Made by a program: the position numbers and the translations under genes
Origin: Burkholderiaceae bacterium
GTDB lineage: Bacteria; Pseudomonadota; Gammaproteobacteria; Burkholderiales; Burkholderiaceae_C
Direction: 5' to 3'
Assembly (NCBI GenBank): GCA_023954035.1
Contig: JAMLIT010000008.1
Location: 1-64,000, forward strand
DNA length: 64,000 nucleotides
The notes under the pieces: model-generated
Told to the model about the DNA's origin: nothing
Databases searched by the model: none
Seen by the model: the letters and a program-made list of their open reading frames with translations, nothing else
In this document: positions 34,040-43,813 of the stretch, piece by piece
Layout: the number at the start of each line of letters is the position of its first letter
Position numbering within the stretch: the first letter of the stretch is position 1

Positions 34040-35320
34040 TCAGGCGACGTCCTGCGCCGCGCTTTTCCAGGCCGCCAGGGCGCCTTCAAGATCGCCGCGC
34101 CGCTCGGCCAGTTGGGCCAGGTGGCGCCAGGCATGGGTGCGCAGGCCGGCGTCTTGCAGCTTCGGCGCTGCTTGACTGAGCAGTTGCTGCGCCTTGCCCC
34201 AGAGCTGGCGCTGCATGCAGGCGACTCCGGCCAGGTATTGCAGCCGCGCGTCGCGTGGATTGGCTTGCTGCGCCGCTTCGATGCGTGCCAGCCACTGCGC
34301 GTCCAGGCTCTCGAGCGCGGTTTCCAACGCACGCACCAGTCGCCGTGCGTCGAGATCGCCGAGGTCGCCCGGGCGCTCCACCAACTGCTGCCACACCGGC
34401 TCCAGCCAGCGGCGCACCTGCGCTGGCTCGCCGCCGAGCTCGGCCAGGCGCTGTGCAGCGTGAATGGCCAGTTCGGGCATGTCGCGCTCGGCCGGATCGA
34501 GCGCCATCCAGTGGGCGGTGAGTTGATCGGGGTCATGGGCGTTGCGGATCAGCTCGGTGGCCAGGCCGCGCACGATGCTTTGCGCCGCCGCCGGGGAAAA
34601 CGCCCGGTGCTTGCCCAGCAGGCGCGCGGTGTCCAGCGCCGCCTGCGTTTGCTGCGCCAGGCGCGTGGCCTTGAGCCTGATGCGAAGCGCCAGCGTGCGC
34701 CGCGCCGCGCCCTGTGACAGGCTGGCCAGGCGTTCGAGTGCGGCCAGCGGCTCGCGGTCGTCCAGCGCCCAGCGTGCGGCCCGCAGTTGCGTTCCTTCCT
34801 GAAGTTCCAGCGGCCGCGCCGCTTCGCTGCCCTCGGGCGCGGCCAATGCCTGTTGAAGATGCAGGTCGCGGGCACTGCGGTCCTGCAGCGCGTGCGAGGC
34901 GTCCGCCGCCACCAGATGCGACATGACGCGCAGCGCCTCGCCCTGGGGCACAGCGGTGCCGCCGCTGCGCAGGCTGGCTTCCTGCTCCAGCGCGGCCTGC
35001 GCGGCCTTGCGCGAGCGCAGGAAGCGTCCGCTCATGAGTTGGGCCAGCGCGTCCAGCAGGGCTCCGTGCATGGCGCGTTCCTTTTGCTGCAAGCGCCAGC
35101 GCTGCGCCTGGCGGGGCAGGGCCACCAGCGCGGCCAGGGCCCGCAGAGCGGCGTAGAGCGTGGTGAAAGCCAAGGCCAGCGCCAGCAGAACGAAGTTGAG
35201 CGACAGGTCGAGCCGCCAGGGTGGCCAGAAGATGGTGACCGTGCCCTGGTTGTTGCCGGCAAACAAGGCCGACGCCACTGCCACGGCAAACAGCGCCAGG
35301 AGCCACAGCGTTGCGCGCAT
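34040..35320 (-). CDS. hemY: HemY-like inner-membrane TPR protein
   Basis: A 426-residue HemY of the proteobacterial heme-cluster type, not the HemY oxidase. It has two N-terminal transmembrane helices (about residues 4-20 and 35-55, FVLLALALAFTTLYAALRAL). A long helical tail follows with TPR-like helices (ARLQYLAGVACMQRQLWGKAQQLLSQAAPKL), predicted to face the periplasm or cytoplasm. Its role in heme synthesis is unproven. It follows hemX with a 246-bp gap, larger than usual within this cluster. Start at 35320 (MRATLWLLALFAVAVASALF) places the first helix correctly. Confidence 0.86.
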   Translation of the reverse strand: MRATLWLLALFAVAVASALFAGNNQGTVTIFWPPWRLDLSLNFVLLALALAFTTLYAALRALAALVALPRQAQRWRLQQKERAMHGALLDALAQLMSGRFLRSRKAAQAALEQEASLRSGGTAVPQGEALRVMSHLVAADASHALQDRSARDLHLQQALAAPEGSEAARPLELQEGTQLRAARWALDDREPLAALERLASLSQGAARRTLALRIRLKATRLAQQTQAALDTARLLGKHRAFSPAAAQSIVRGLATELIRNAHDPDQLTAHWMALDPAERDMPELAIHAAQRLAELGGEPAQVRRWLEPVWQQLVERPGDLGDLDARRLVRALETALESLDAQWLARIEAAQQANPRDARLQYLAGVACMQRQLWGKAQQLLSQAAPKLQDAGLRTHAWRHLAQLAERRGDLEGALAAWKSAAQDVA

Positions 35321-35474
35321 GTCAGTGCTCCGCGGCGCTGCGCGCAACCCGCATGGCATGAAACCGGCGCGGCCCAGGCGTGGGCAGCCGCGCAAGGGCC
35401 GCCCCGCCGCGCTGGCTGCGTTCCCCTGCCCGCACTGCGCAGCAATGCGAGAGCGGGGGCTGAGGGCCGCGGCT

Positions 35475-35498
35475 CCAGGCCTGCCTGCGCAGGCCTGG
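35475..35498. repeat. Perfect 10-bp stem-loop between hemX and hemY
   Basis: CCAGGCCTGC (35475-35484), loop CTGC, then GCAGGCCTGG (35489-35498) form an exact inverted repeat in the hemX-hemY spacer. No U-run follows on either strand, so it is not a standard terminator. It could attenuate or stabilise the transcript. Confidence 0.55.
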
Positions 35499-35566
35499 AC
35501 GTGCCCGAAGAGCTGACGCTTCTAGCGGCTGCGCCGAGGCGCGAAGCGGCTCAGGGGTGTGTTCCA

Positions 35567-36643
35567 TCATCTTCCGGCCGCCGCCGTGGCGAGCGCGGAC
35601 AGGGTTTCGTCGAGGCGCGGGGCTTCGGCCGTCTTGAGGTGCGCCTGAATCTGCTGCAACGCGGTGGCCGCGGTCTGGGTGCGGCGCGCCGCCGGGTCAA
35701 AGTATTTGTTGAGCGCCGTGCTGGCGGTGAGCAGATCGGAGCGCGCGGCATCGAGCTGGCGCGCCAGAATGCCCAGGCGGGCGTTGAGGAGCATGAGTTT
35801 CAGGTTCTCGCGCAGGAAAAAGGCCTGGTCGGGCGAAATCAGAATGGCTTCGGGCTGGTCGATGCGGCGCACGCGCACCAGGCCGCGCAATTCCTCCTTC
35901 ACGGCCTCCCAGCCACGCTGAAGCGGCGCCATCCAGACGGGCAGCATGGAAGCAGGGTCGGCGGCGGAGCCTGGCCCCGAGCTTGGCCGCGCGCTGGCTG
36001 CAAGACGCTGCGTGGCTGCGGCCTGGGCCACGGCGTTCTTGAGCGGCAGCTCGTCCACCTGGCGCAGCAGTTCGTCCAGGCGCGCCAGCAGGCCGGCGGT
36101 GTCGGTGACGCTGGCGCTGGCCAGGCGTTCCAGATCCAGCGCCAAGGCACGCTGCACCGGGGCGAGGCGCGGCTGGGCGGCGCGGTCGATGCGCTGCTGC
36201 GCGCTTTTGAGCGCCGCCACCAGGGGCTGCATGCTGCCGGTCAACTGGGCCTGCTGCTGGGCCAGGCGCAGGTTGGCCTCGATGTCGACCACCAGGTTCT
36301 CGTCGCGCGATCGCGAGAGGCTTTGCATCAGTTCTTCGAGCTGGTTGCGCTGCAGGGCGACTTCGCTCAGGCGCGTCTCCTGCACCGCCAGACGCGCGGC
36401 CGACTCCTGTGCCAGCTCGCTCGCCTGGCGTGCCAAAGCGCGCGCCTCGATGGCCTGGCGCCCGGCATCCTGGCTTTGCTGCGCCAGCGCTTGCTGGATG
36501 TTGCCGAGCTTTTGCCACATCAGCAGGCTGCCGGCAACTCCGATCAGTGCCAACACGGCCACCAGCACCAGCGCCCAGCCCAGCAGGCGGTTGCTGCTCA
36601 GGGGCGCGGCGGAAGCGCCGGCGGAATCGACGGAATGGCTCAT
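35567..36643 (-). CDS. hemX: HemX-like membrane protein
   Basis: A 358-residue protein annotated in this position as uroporphyrinogen-III C-methyltransferase-like HemX. It has one transmembrane helix near residues 20-42 (LLGWALVLVAVLALIGVAGSLL) and then a long Gln/Ala/Leu/Arg coiled-coil, with VRRIDQPEAILISPDQAFFLRENLKLMLLNARLGILARQLDAARSDL near the end. No methyltransferase motif is seen. The ATG at 36643 overlaps the hemD stop as ATGA. Its function in the heme pathway is unknown; the coiled coil suggests scaffolding. Confidence 0.88.
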   Translation of the reverse strand: MSHSVDSAGASAAPLSSNRLLGWALVLVAVLALIGVAGSLLMWQKLGNIQQALAQQSQDAGRQAIEARALARQASELAQESAARLAVQETRLSEVALQRNQLEELMQSLSRSRDENLVVDIEANLRLAQQQAQLTGSMQPLVAALKSAQQRIDRAAQPRLAPVQRALALDLERLASASVTDTAGLLARLDELLRQVDELPLKNAVAQAAATQRLAASARPSSGPGSAADPASMLPVWMAPLQRGWEAVKEELRGLVRVRRIDQPEAILISPDQAFFLRENLKLMLLNARLGILARQLDAARSDLLTASTALNKYFDPAARRTQTAATALQQIQAHLKTAEAPRLDETLSALATAAAGR

Positions 36644-37443
36644 GCCGCGGATTCTATAGACGCCGCCACGTCGGCCAGAGCCGGCCGGCACGCCAGAACC
36701 TGGCCAAAACCCGCAGCGCGCGCGGCCTGCCCGATGCGTGGGTGCGTGACCAAGGCGCGGGCGCCCGCCCACGATTGCTCGGGCAGGGCCTGGCGCAGGT
36801 GCTCCAGCGCCTGCGTGCTGCTCAGCACCCACAGCGAGCCATCGGTGGCGCCAGCCTGGGCCAGCGCCCGCTGCTGCGGGCTCCAGGGCGGCGCGGTGCG
36901 GGTGTAGGCAACGACAAAATCCACGGCGCCGCCGGCGGCGCGGATCTGCTCGCTCAGCCAGTCGCGGCCCGTGCCGGTGTCGCCGCTGTCGGGTTCCGCG
37001 CCGCGAACGATCAGCACGCGGTTGCCCGGCCGCACATGGGGGCCCACCGTCTTCCACAGCGATTCGGAATCGAACTGGCCGGCGTCGGCCGCGGGCTGGT
37101 CAATGCGCCCTGGCGGCACGCCCAGAGCCTGGAGCATGGCGGCCGTGCCGGGGCCGGGCGCCCAAACTCTTGTTTTGATAGCTGCTTGCGCTTGCTGGAT
37201 AAGCGCTAGGGCCTGATTTGATCCAAAAAAATGTCGCGCTGCGCTGCCGCTGACCACCATCAGCGCGTCGTAGTCGCCCAGATATTCCTGCGCGCGGGCA
37301 AGCGCCTGCGGGTCGGGCGCGCCGGCGATGCAGATCAGCGGCAGGGCGCAGGCGGCAATGCCGCGCGCGGTCAGCGCCTGCACCCAGTGCGAGGCCTCGG
37401 GTTCCGGGCGCGTGATGAGGGCGCGGAGCGGGGCGGCCGACAT
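36640..37443 (-). CDS. hemD: Uroporphyrinogen-III synthase
   Basis: A 267-residue HemD, which closes and inverts ring D of hydroxymethylbilane to give uroporphyrinogen III. Recognisable parts are LITRPEPEASHWVQALTARGIAACALPLICI, VVSGSAARHFF, and the late RVLIVRGAEPDSGDTGTGRDWLSEQIRAAGG and SLWVLSSTQALEHL. HemD is poorly conserved, so the assignment leans on position between hemC (14 bp upstream) and hemX (4-bp overlap). Plus-strand 37177-37212 inside the gene is a copy of the dispersed palindrome; it is translated in frame and inserts codons around ALALIQQAQAAIKTR. Confidence 0.92.
   Translation of the reverse strand: MSAAPLRALITRPEPEASHWVQALTARGIAACALPLICIAGAPDPQALARAQEYLGDYDALMVVSGSAARHFFGSNQALALIQQAQAAIKTRVWAPGPGTAAMLQALGVPPGRIDQPAADAGQFDSESLWKTVGPHVRPGNRVLIVRGAEPDSGDTGTGRDWLSEQIRAAGGAVDFVVAYTRTAPPWSPQQRALAQAGATDGSLWVLSSTQALEHLRQALPEQSWAGARALVTHPRIGQAARAAGFGQVLACRPALADVAASIESAA
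37177..37212. repeat. Dispersed palindromic element inside hemD
   Basis: GATAGCTGCTTGCGCTTGCT followed by GGATAAGCGCTAGGGC is a clear copy on the plus strand. It lies within the hemD reading frame without interrupting it. Its flanks are the usual T-rich (TGTTTT) and A-rich (ATCCAAAAAA) ends seen at other copies. Confidence 0.8.
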
Positions 37444-37457
37444 GCTGCGCCGCCCTG

Positions 37458-38429
37458 TCAGTGCGCGCCGCGTTCGCGCAGCTGTGTGGCCACGGCCTGG
37501 CCCAGCGCTTCGGCCTGTTCCAGTGTGGTTGCAAGGCCGCTCTGGCTGGCGCGCAGCAGCGGCGTGCGCGCCTCGGGGCCGCCCAGGCTAGGGTCGCCCC
37601 AGGCGGCGTCGATGTGCAGTTGCGCGCCGTCGAGCCGGGCGTGCGCCGCCAGCGGCATCGAGCAGCTGCCGCCCATGGCGCGGCTGACGGCGCGCTCGGC
37701 CGCCACGCGCAGCCAGGTGGGCTGGTGCACCAGTGGCGCCAGGGCTTCGATCAGATCGCTGCGGCCGGCGCGCACCTCAATGCCCAGCGCACCCTGGCCA
37801 GCGGCGGGCAGCATCTCGGTTTCGTCAAACTCGCAGCGGATGCGCTCTTGCAGCCCCAGACGCTTGAGTCCCGCAGCGGCCAGCACGATGGCTTCGTACT
37901 GGCCTTCGTCGAGCTTGCGCAGCCGGGTGTCGAGGTTGCCGCGCAGCGGCTCGATGCGCAGGTCGGGCCGCAGCGCCTGCAGCAGCACGGTGCGGCGCAG
38001 GCTGGACGTGCCCACCACGGCGCCCTGGGGCAAATCTTGCAGGCGGGCATGGCGCGGCGAGACAAAGGCATCGCGCGCGTCCTCGCGCTCCATCACGCAG
38101 GCCAGCAGCATGCCCTCGGGCAGTTCCATGGGAACGTCCTTGAGCGAGTGCACGGCAATGTCGGCGCGGCCGTCTTCCAGCGCGGTTTCCAGTTCTTTGA
38201 CAAACAGCCCCTTGCCGCCCACTTTGGAGAGCGTGCGGTCCAGAATCTGGTCGCCCAGTGTCGTCATGCCCAGCAGGCTGACCTGGTGGCCGCGCGCCGC
38301 CAGCAGGGATTGCACATGCTCGGCCTGCCACAGGGCCAAACGGCTTTCGCGCGTGGCGATGACGATGTTCAGGGGGTGGGAATTCACGGCGCGGGGACGG
38401 ACGGGGAATCGAGTGGGGAATGCTAGCAT
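37458..38429 (-). CDS. hemC: Porphobilinogen deaminase (hydroxymethylbilane synthase)
   Basis: A HemC of 323 residues from the ATG at 38429. The catalytic domain begins at about residue 20 with [19 protein letters not shown], followed by [58 protein letters not shown] and [10 protein letters not shown]. The dipyrromethane-carrying Cys256 lies in [12 protein letters not shown]. Typical HemC begins near [11 protein letters not shown], so an in-frame GTG at 38387 (residue 15) may be the true start. It joins four porphobilinogens into hydroxymethylbilane. It is divergent from ppc and leads the hemC-hemD-hemX-hemY run. Confidence 0.95.
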   Translation of the reverse strand: MLAFPTRFPVRPRAVNSHPLNIVIATRESRLALWQAEHVQSLLAARGHQVSLLGMTTLGDQILDRTLSKVGGKGLFVKELETALEDGRADIAVHSLKDVPMELPEGMLLACVMEREDARDAFVSPRHARLQDLPQGAVVGTSSLRRTVLLQALRPDLRIEPLRGNLDTRLRKLDEGQYEAIVLAAAGLKRLGLQERIRCEFDETEMLPAAGQGALGIEVRAGRSDLIEALAPLVHQPTWLRVAAERAVSRAMGGSCSMPLAAHARLDGAQLHIDAAWGDPSLGGPEARTPLLRASQSGLATTLEQAEALGQAVATQLRERGAH

Positions 38430-38479
38430 GCTGCGCCGCAGCAGCGCCCACCGCGCGGCGCATCTACCGGAGACAAGGC

Positions 38480-41281
38480 ATGGCCAGCACGCGCAAGAAC
38501 GACAAAGACCAACCCCTCATCGACGACATCCGCCTGCTCGGCCGGATTCTGGGCGACGTGATCCGTGAGCAGGAGGGCGCTGCCGCGTTCGAGCTGATCG
38601 AGCAGGTGCGCCAGCTCTCGGTCGCTTTCCGGCGCGACGCTGATCATGAGGCCAACCGTGCACTGAAGAAGCTGCTCAAGAGCCTCTCGGCAGACCAGAC
38701 CGTGAGCGTGATCCGCGCCTTCACCTATTTTTCGCACCTGGCCAACCTGGCCGAAGACCGCCACCACATTCGCCGCCGCACCATCCGCGAGCGCGCGGGC
38801 GATACGCAGGAAGGCAGCATCGACGTTGCCCTGGCACGCCTGCGCTGGGCCGGCATTGCGCCCGGCACCGTGGCGCACACCCTGGCCGGCAGCTACGTCT
38901 CGCCCGTGCTCACCGCCCACCCCACCGAGGTGCAGCGCAAAAGCATTCTGGACGCCGAGCGCGCCATTGCCAAATTGCTGGCCGCGCGCAGCGACCTGCA
39001 GGAACGCGCCCAGCTCTACAACAGCGCCCGCGACGCGCTGACGCCGCGCGAACTGGCCCGCAACGAGGCGCAACTGCGCGCCCACGTCACGCAGCTGTGG
39101 CAGACGCGGCTGCTGCGCTACACCAAGCTGACCGTGGCCGACGAAATCGAAAACGCGCTGAGCTATTACGAAGCGACGTTTTTGCGCGAGATTCCCAAAA
39201 TCTATGCCGAGATGGAACAATCGCTCGGCCAGGGCAGCGTGGCCAGCTTTCTGCGCATGGGCCAATGGATTGGCGGCGACCGCGACGGCAACCCCAACGT
39301 CGGCGCCGATACCCTGGTGCAAGCGCTGCGCCGGCAAAGCGAAGTGGCGCTGCGCCACTACCTGACCGAAGTGCACCTGCTGGGCGCCGAGCTCTCGCTC
39401 TCTGCACGGCTGGTGGAAGTGTCCAGCGACATGCAGCGCCTGGCAGAAAGCTCGCCCGACACCAGCGAGCACCGCCAGGACGAGCCCTATCGCCGCGCGC
39501 TCACCGGCATTTACGCGCGCCTTGCAGCCACGCTGGCCGAGCTGACAGGCGGCCAGGCCGCGCGCCATGCCGTCGCGCCGCAAAACCCCTACCCGCACGC
39601 CGAGGAGTTTCTGGCCGAGCTGCGCACCATTGCCTGGTCGCTCGCCACACACCACGGTGACGCCCTGGGCGCGCAGCGCCTGCACCCGCTGATCCGCGCG
39701 GTCGAGGTATTCGGCTTTCACCTGGCCACGGTGGACCTGCGCCAAAGCTCGGACCAGCACGAACGTGTGATTGCCGAACTGCTGGCCACCGCGCGCGTGG
39801 CGCCCGACTACGCACTGCTGGATGAGGCGGCGCGCTGCGCCTTGCTGCTGCAACTGCTGCAGGACGCCCGGCCGCTGCGGGTCGTGGGCGCGCAGTACAG
39901 CGAACACACGCTGGGCGAGATGGCGGTGTTTGAAACTGCGCGTACCCTGCGCCAGCGCTATGGCCGGCAGGCCATCGTCCACTACATCACCAGCCACACC
40001 GAAACCGTGAGCGACCTGCTCGAAGTGCTGCTGCTGCAAAAGGAAGTGGGGCTGATGCACGGGAGCCTCGGCACATCGGACGCCCGCGCCGACCTCATCG
40101 TCGTGCCCTTGTTCGAGACCATCGAAGACCTGCAGAGCGCCGCCAGCATCATGCGCGGCTTCTACCAGACCCCCGGCATCGCCGCGCTGGTGCAGCGCTC
40201 GGGCGGCCAGCAGGACATCATGCTGGGCTACTCGGACAGCAACAAGGACGGCGGCATCTTCACGAGCAACTGGGAGCTGTACCGCGCCGAGATCGCGCTG
40301 GTGGAGTTTTTTGACGAGCTGGCGGCCACCACCCCCATCCGCCTGCGCATGTTCCACGGCCGGGGCGGCACCGTGGGGCGCGGCGGTGGGCCGAGCTACC
40401 AGGCCATCCTGGCGCAGCCACCCGGCACCGTGCGCGGCCAGATTCGGCTGACCGAGCAGGGCGAGGTGATCGCCTCGAAGTACGCCAACCCCGAAATCGG
40501 CCGGCGCAACCTGGAAACCCTGGTGGCCGCCACCCTGGAGGCCACGCTATTGCAACCCACCAAACCGGCGACGCCGGCGTTTCTGGACGCCGCCGCGCAG
40601 TTGTCGCTGGCCAGCATGGCGGCCTACCGCGCCCTGGTGTACGAGACCCCCGGCTTCACCGACTATTTCTTCAATTCCACGCCGATCCGCGAAATCGCCG
40701 AACTCAACATCGGCTCGCGCCCGGCGTCGCGCAAACCCAGCCAGAAGATTGAAGACTTGCGCGCCATTCCCTGGGGCTTCAGCTGGGGCCAGTGCCGCCT
40801 CACCCTGCCGGGCTGGTACGGTTTTGGCTCGGCCGTGGAGGCATTCCTCAGTGCCCCCGGCAAAGACCCCAAAGCCCAGCTCGCGCTGCTGCGCAAGATG
40901 GTGCGCGAATGGCCGTTCTTCAGCACCTTGCTGTCCAACATGGACATGGTGCTCGCCAAGAGCGACCTGGCGCTGGCGTCGCGCTACAGCGAGCTGGTGC
41001 AAGACGCCCGCCTGCGCAAAAAAGTGTTCGGCGCCATGGAAGCCGAGTGGCACCGCACCGCCGATGCGCTGACCCGCATCACCGGCGACAAGCAGCGCCT
41101 GGCGCACAACACCGCGCTGGCACGCTCCATCCGCCACCGCTTCCCCTACATCGACCCGCTCCACCACCTGCAGGTCGAGCTGATCCGCCGCTGGCGCGCC
41201 GGGCAGGGCGACGAGCGGGTGCAGACCGGGATTCACATTTCGATCAACGGGATTGCGGCGGGGTTGCGCAATACCGGTTGA
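38480..41281 (+). CDS. ppc: Phosphoenolpyruvate carboxylase
   Basis: A 933-residue PEPC, fixing bicarbonate onto phosphoenolpyruvate to make oxaloacetate. The catalytic His motif is [16 protein letters not shown] (about residue 155). [39 protein letters not shown] and [39 protein letters not shown] cover the substrate and hydrophobic pocket. The C-terminus ends [13 protein letters not shown], the usual conserved end. The ATG at 38480 ([28 protein letters not shown]) fits the family start. It runs divergently from hemC, with about 50 bp between starts. Confidence 0.97.
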   Translation: MASTRKNDKDQPLIDDIRLLGRILGDVIREQEGAAAFELIEQVRQLSVAFRRDADHEANRALKKLLKSLSADQTVSVIRAFTYFSHLANLAEDRHHIRRRTIRERAGDTQEGSIDVALARLRWAGIAPGTVAHTLAGSYVSPVLTAHPTEVQRKSILDAERAIAKLLAARSDLQERAQLYNSARDALTPRELARNEAQLRAHVTQLWQTRLLRYTKLTVADEIENALSYYEATFLREIPKIYAEMEQSLGQGSVASFLRMGQWIGGDRDGNPNVGADTLVQALRRQSEVALRHYLTEVHLLGAELSLSARLVEVSSDMQRLAESSPDTSEHRQDEPYRRALTGIYARLAATLAELTGGQAARHAVAPQNPYPHAEEFLAELRTIAWSLATHHGDALGAQRLHPLIRAVEVFGFHLATVDLRQSSDQHERVIAELLATARVAPDYALLDEAARCALLLQLLQDARPLRVVGAQYSEHTLGEMAVFETARTLRQRYGRQAIVHYITSHTETVSDLLEVLLLQKEVGLMHGSLGTSDARADLIVVPLFETIEDLQSAASIMRGFYQTPGIAALVQRSGGQQDIMLGYSDSNKDGGIFTSNWELYRAEIALVEFFDELAATTPIRLRMFHGRGGTVGRGGGPSYQAILAQPPGTVRGQIRLTEQGEVIASKYANPEIGRRNLETLVAATLEATLLQPTKPATPAFLDAAAQLSLASMAAYRALVYETPGFTDYFFNSTPIREIAELNIGSRPASRKPSQKIEDLRAIPWGFSWGQCRLTLPGWYGFGSAVEAFLSAPGKDPKAQLALLRKMVREWPFFSTLLSNMDMVLAKSDLALASRYSELVQDARLRKKVFGAMEAEWHRTADALTRITGDKQRLAHNTALARSIRHRFPYIDPLHHLQVELIRRWRAGQGDERVQTGIHISINGIAAGLRNTG

Positions 41282-41369
41282 TATCTATTGCTGGGGCAGA
41301 TAGAAATGCGCTCTTAAAGCGTCTGCCAGATGCTCCTGGGCGGTGATCTGCATTGCAGGTGGGGGCATG

Positions 41370-41405
41370 AAAAAACCCGCCCGAAAGTCGACTTTCGGGC
41401 GGGTG
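41370..41405 (-). terminator. Intrinsic terminator of the IPTL-CTERM gene
   Basis: CCCGCCCGAAAGT and ACTTTCGGGCGGG (41376-41403) form a 13-bp perfect stem around CG. On the minus strand it is followed by a TTTTTT run (plus-strand A residues at 41370-41375). It terminates the gene at 41426; on the plus strand no T-run follows it, so it does not suit ppc. Confidence 0.9.
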
Positions 41406-41425
41406 GATGGCAGAGTATTTAAAAA

Positions 41426-42112
41426 TTAAGCCAGACGGCGGCGCAATCCGAATACAGCTGCGATCGCTATGAGTGTTGAAAGGAGGAGCAGGCTCCATTC
41501 TGACAATGTCGGGATTGATTGCGCATTCGGAGCCGATGCCGATGCACTTCCAAAAGTGATATTATCAAACCCCGTTTGATTAGAGCTTCCTGTATACACC
41601 ACCGATCTCGCAACTCCAGAAAATGTTACGCCTAACTCGGTCCAGTTACAAAACCCCCCGGTCGGGTCGCCGACACAGGAGTTGCCTGTATGCTGAGCTG
41701 GCCCATTTGCCGTTGCCAGTACCGAGCCAGTCCCGTTCAAGCCATCGTAAATCGTAACAGTTACTGGAACTGACGATGAATAGAAAAATGCGTAACCTGT
41801 ATCGAATCCGGCGGCCACATTCATGGTGAATGACGACCCACTCATCCAATAAACAATTGTACTGGGACTTGGCTCATTGGCAAAACTTCCGCCTCCGCCA
41901 GCATCCGAATCAATAATTGCCAATGCACTGGAGTCAAAAGCAACCCCTACATTCGGGCCGACGCTGCCAAGACTGCCGGTACCACCATTATAAAAATTCA
42001 AAACGGCTTCGCTGTTCTGTAATCCTTCAAATGTTAGCTGTGTTACGGCCGCATAAGCACTCATGCAGAACATGCCAAGCAGCACTACCAAACTTGCCTT
42101 TATCGATTTCAT
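41426..42112 (-). CDS. IPTL-CTERM domain exported protein (exosortase H substrate)
   Basis: A 228-residue secreted protein. The signal peptide is MKSIKASLVVLLGMFCMSAYA (residues 1-21). A mature Gly/Ser/Thr-rich beta region of about 170 residues follows (TFEGLQNSEAVLNFYNGG, FDSSALAIIDSDAGGGG), with one disulfide candidate in SCVGDPTGGFCNW. The C-terminus is a textbook sorting signal: IPTLSEWSLLL, a hydrophobic helix (LLLLSTLIAIAAVFGL) and a basic end RRRLA. Exosortase H is encoded about 6 kb away. The gene and its 400-bp upstream region are distinctly AT-richer than all neighbours, and it has its own strong terminator, suggesting independent acquisition. Confidence 0.88.
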   Translation of the reverse strand: MKSIKASLVVLLGMFCMSAYAAVTQLTFEGLQNSEAVLNFYNGGTGSLGSVGPNVGVAFDSSALAIIDSDAGGGGSFANEPSPSTIVYWMSGSSFTMNVAAGFDTGYAFFYSSSVPVTVTIYDGLNGTGSVLATANGPAQHTGNSCVGDPTGGFCNWTELGVTFSGVARSVVYTGSSNQTGFDNITFGSASASAPNAQSIPTLSEWSLLLLSTLIAIAAVFGLRRRLA

Positions 42113-42531
42113 ATTCTTTCCCTCTCGTGACTGAATAAACTTACTGGATCAATGCAAAATGGTGAATTTATGAAAGCCGGGCCAATCAGATTGACTGAAT
42201 AAAAATCAATTTAAAACAAAAAACAATCTTACACAGTTCTCCCCAGAAAGACAATGAACCAACAGGCAGACGTGTTGCGCGGTTCCAACAGCTGCCGTCC
42301 CATAGGGGGCGATTGGGGCAAATAATCCCCAGCTGCTCTTATCAGGTCACACGCTGCCTGCGGAGCCGACATCGCTGCGAAGTCGCTGATGTCGCGGTGC
42401 GGACGCAGCCTGGCGGTGCCTTCCCGGTCCCAACTAGTCCGGCATCTGGCTTGGCGTACGGCCAAGTTCCCTTGGCAGTTGCCCTTGGCCCAAGGCTTTG
42501 CTGTGCGCGGAGGGGTTGCCTCTCGAGACCC
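42113..42531. other. 419-bp intergenic region upstream of the 41.4-kb IPTL-CTERM gene
   Basis: The left half (42113-42250) is very AT-rich and probably contains the promoter of the minus-strand IPTL-CTERM gene; it carries TTTAAAACAAAAAACAATC but no unambiguous hexamer pair. The right half returns to high GC. No gene or RNA was found. Confidence 0.5.
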
Positions 42532-43725
42532 TCAATTCCCCAGCAGCTCCCCCACCGCGTGCAGGTCTTCCACGCGGTCGCACACCGCTTTGACGGCCAT
42601 CATGATGGGGATGCCCAGCAACAGCCCCCACAAGCCCCAGAGCCAACCCCAGGCCAGGACGCTGACGAACACCGCCACCGGGCTCAGGCTGCTGGCGCGG
42701 CTGGTGAGCCAGGGCGTGAGCAGGTTGCCCACCAGGGTGTGGATCACCAGAGAGGCGCCGCCAATCGCAAAGGCCATGTCGAGGGTGCCGAACTGCAGAA
42801 ACGCCACCAGTGCCGAGGCACCGGTGACGATGAGCGAGCCGATGTAGGGCGCCAGGTTGAGCACGCCCGCAATCACCCCCCAGACCGCGGCGTTGTCCAG
42901 GCCCAGCGCGGCATAGGCCAGCCCTGTGGCGACACCGACGACAGCGCTGGTGACCACCTGCACCAGCAGATAGCGCTGCACCTGGCCGTTGATTTCGTCG
43001 ATGACCTGCAAGGTCACCTTGCGCCGCGCCAGGCTGGGGCCGGCGATGCGCATCAGCTTGTGGCGAAAGGTGTCGCCCGCGGTCAGGGCGAAGAAGCTGA
43101 GAAACAGGACGATGGTCAGCTGCCCGAGCACCGACATCAAGCCCATGGTGCCGCTCCAGAGGTAGTCCCGGACGTTGAGCGGGCTGCGCTCGATCTGCAC
43201 GCGCTGCACGCCGCGCCGGGCGACCGAGGGGGCGGAGGTCTCGGCCGCGGCCTGCTCGATTTGCGCTGCTGCTTTTTGCACCGTCTCGATCGGGCTGGGC
43301 TGGCGGGCACGTTCGCGCATCTTGTCGCGCACTTTCGAGGCAGCCTTGGGCAGTGAGTCGACCACCTGCGAAGCACCGTCGCTCAACTGGTACACGGTCC
43401 CCGCGAGGGAACCGGTCAAGGACAGAAGCAGGACGGCTGCCGAGACGGCCCGGGGAACGCGGTGGCGGTGCAGTCGGCTTACCACCGGCGAGAGCGCGCA
43501 GATCATCAGCGCGCTCATGGCAATCGGGATGAACACCGCCGCCGCCCAGTGCAGCACGGCCAGCACCGCGCACAAGGCGATCAGGGCCAGCGAGGCGCTG
43601 CGCACGCCGACGGGCAGGTGGACCGGGATGGCCTGCGCCGGGCGCTCGACCGGGGTGAGCACCACCGCGCCATCGCCTTCGCACGGCGGGGTGGGGGCTG
43701 GCGCGCTGGGGCTGGGTTCGCTCAT
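42532..43725 (-). CDS. AI-2E family transporter
   Basis: A 397-residue membrane protein of the AI-2E/PerM exporter family. Several hydrophobic segments are seen, including LALIALCAVLAVLHWAAAVFIPIAMSALMI near the start, FLSFFALTAGDTFRHKLMRIAG, and NLAPYIGSLIVTG-LGIPIMMAVKAVCDRVE-like terminal helices. An amphipathic soluble region (about 115-190) lies in the middle. Family members transport varied small molecules; the AI-2 name is historical and the substrate is unknown here. It stands between the IPTL-CTERM gene and a spherulin-like lipoprotein, all on the minus strand, with no close spacing. Confidence 0.87.
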   Translation of the reverse strand: MSEPSPSAPAPTPPCEGDGAVVLTPVERPAQAIPVHLPVGVRSASLALIALCAVLAVLHWAAAVFIPIAMSALMICALSPVVSRLHRHRVPRAVSAAVLLLSLTGSLAGTVYQLSDGASQVVDSLPKAASKVRDKMRERARQPSPIETVQKAAAQIEQAAAETSAPSVARRGVQRVQIERSPLNVRDYLWSGTMGLMSVLGQLTIVLFLSFFALTAGDTFRHKLMRIAGPSLARRKVTLQVIDEINGQVQRYLLVQVVTSAVVGVATGLAYAALGLDNAAVWGVIAGVLNLAPYIGSLIVTGASALVAFLQFGTLDMAFAIGGASLVIHTLVGNLLTPWLTSRASSLSPVAVFVSVLAWGWLWGLWGLLLGIPIMMAVKAVCDRVEDLHAVGELLGN

Positions 43726-43813
43726 GCGCGAATTGTGGCGCGTCCGGTGCGCCCCGTTTGTAGGCGCTCACGCGCTTAGGCCCCCGGGAAAGGACTGGAG
43801 CCCAGCCAGATCC

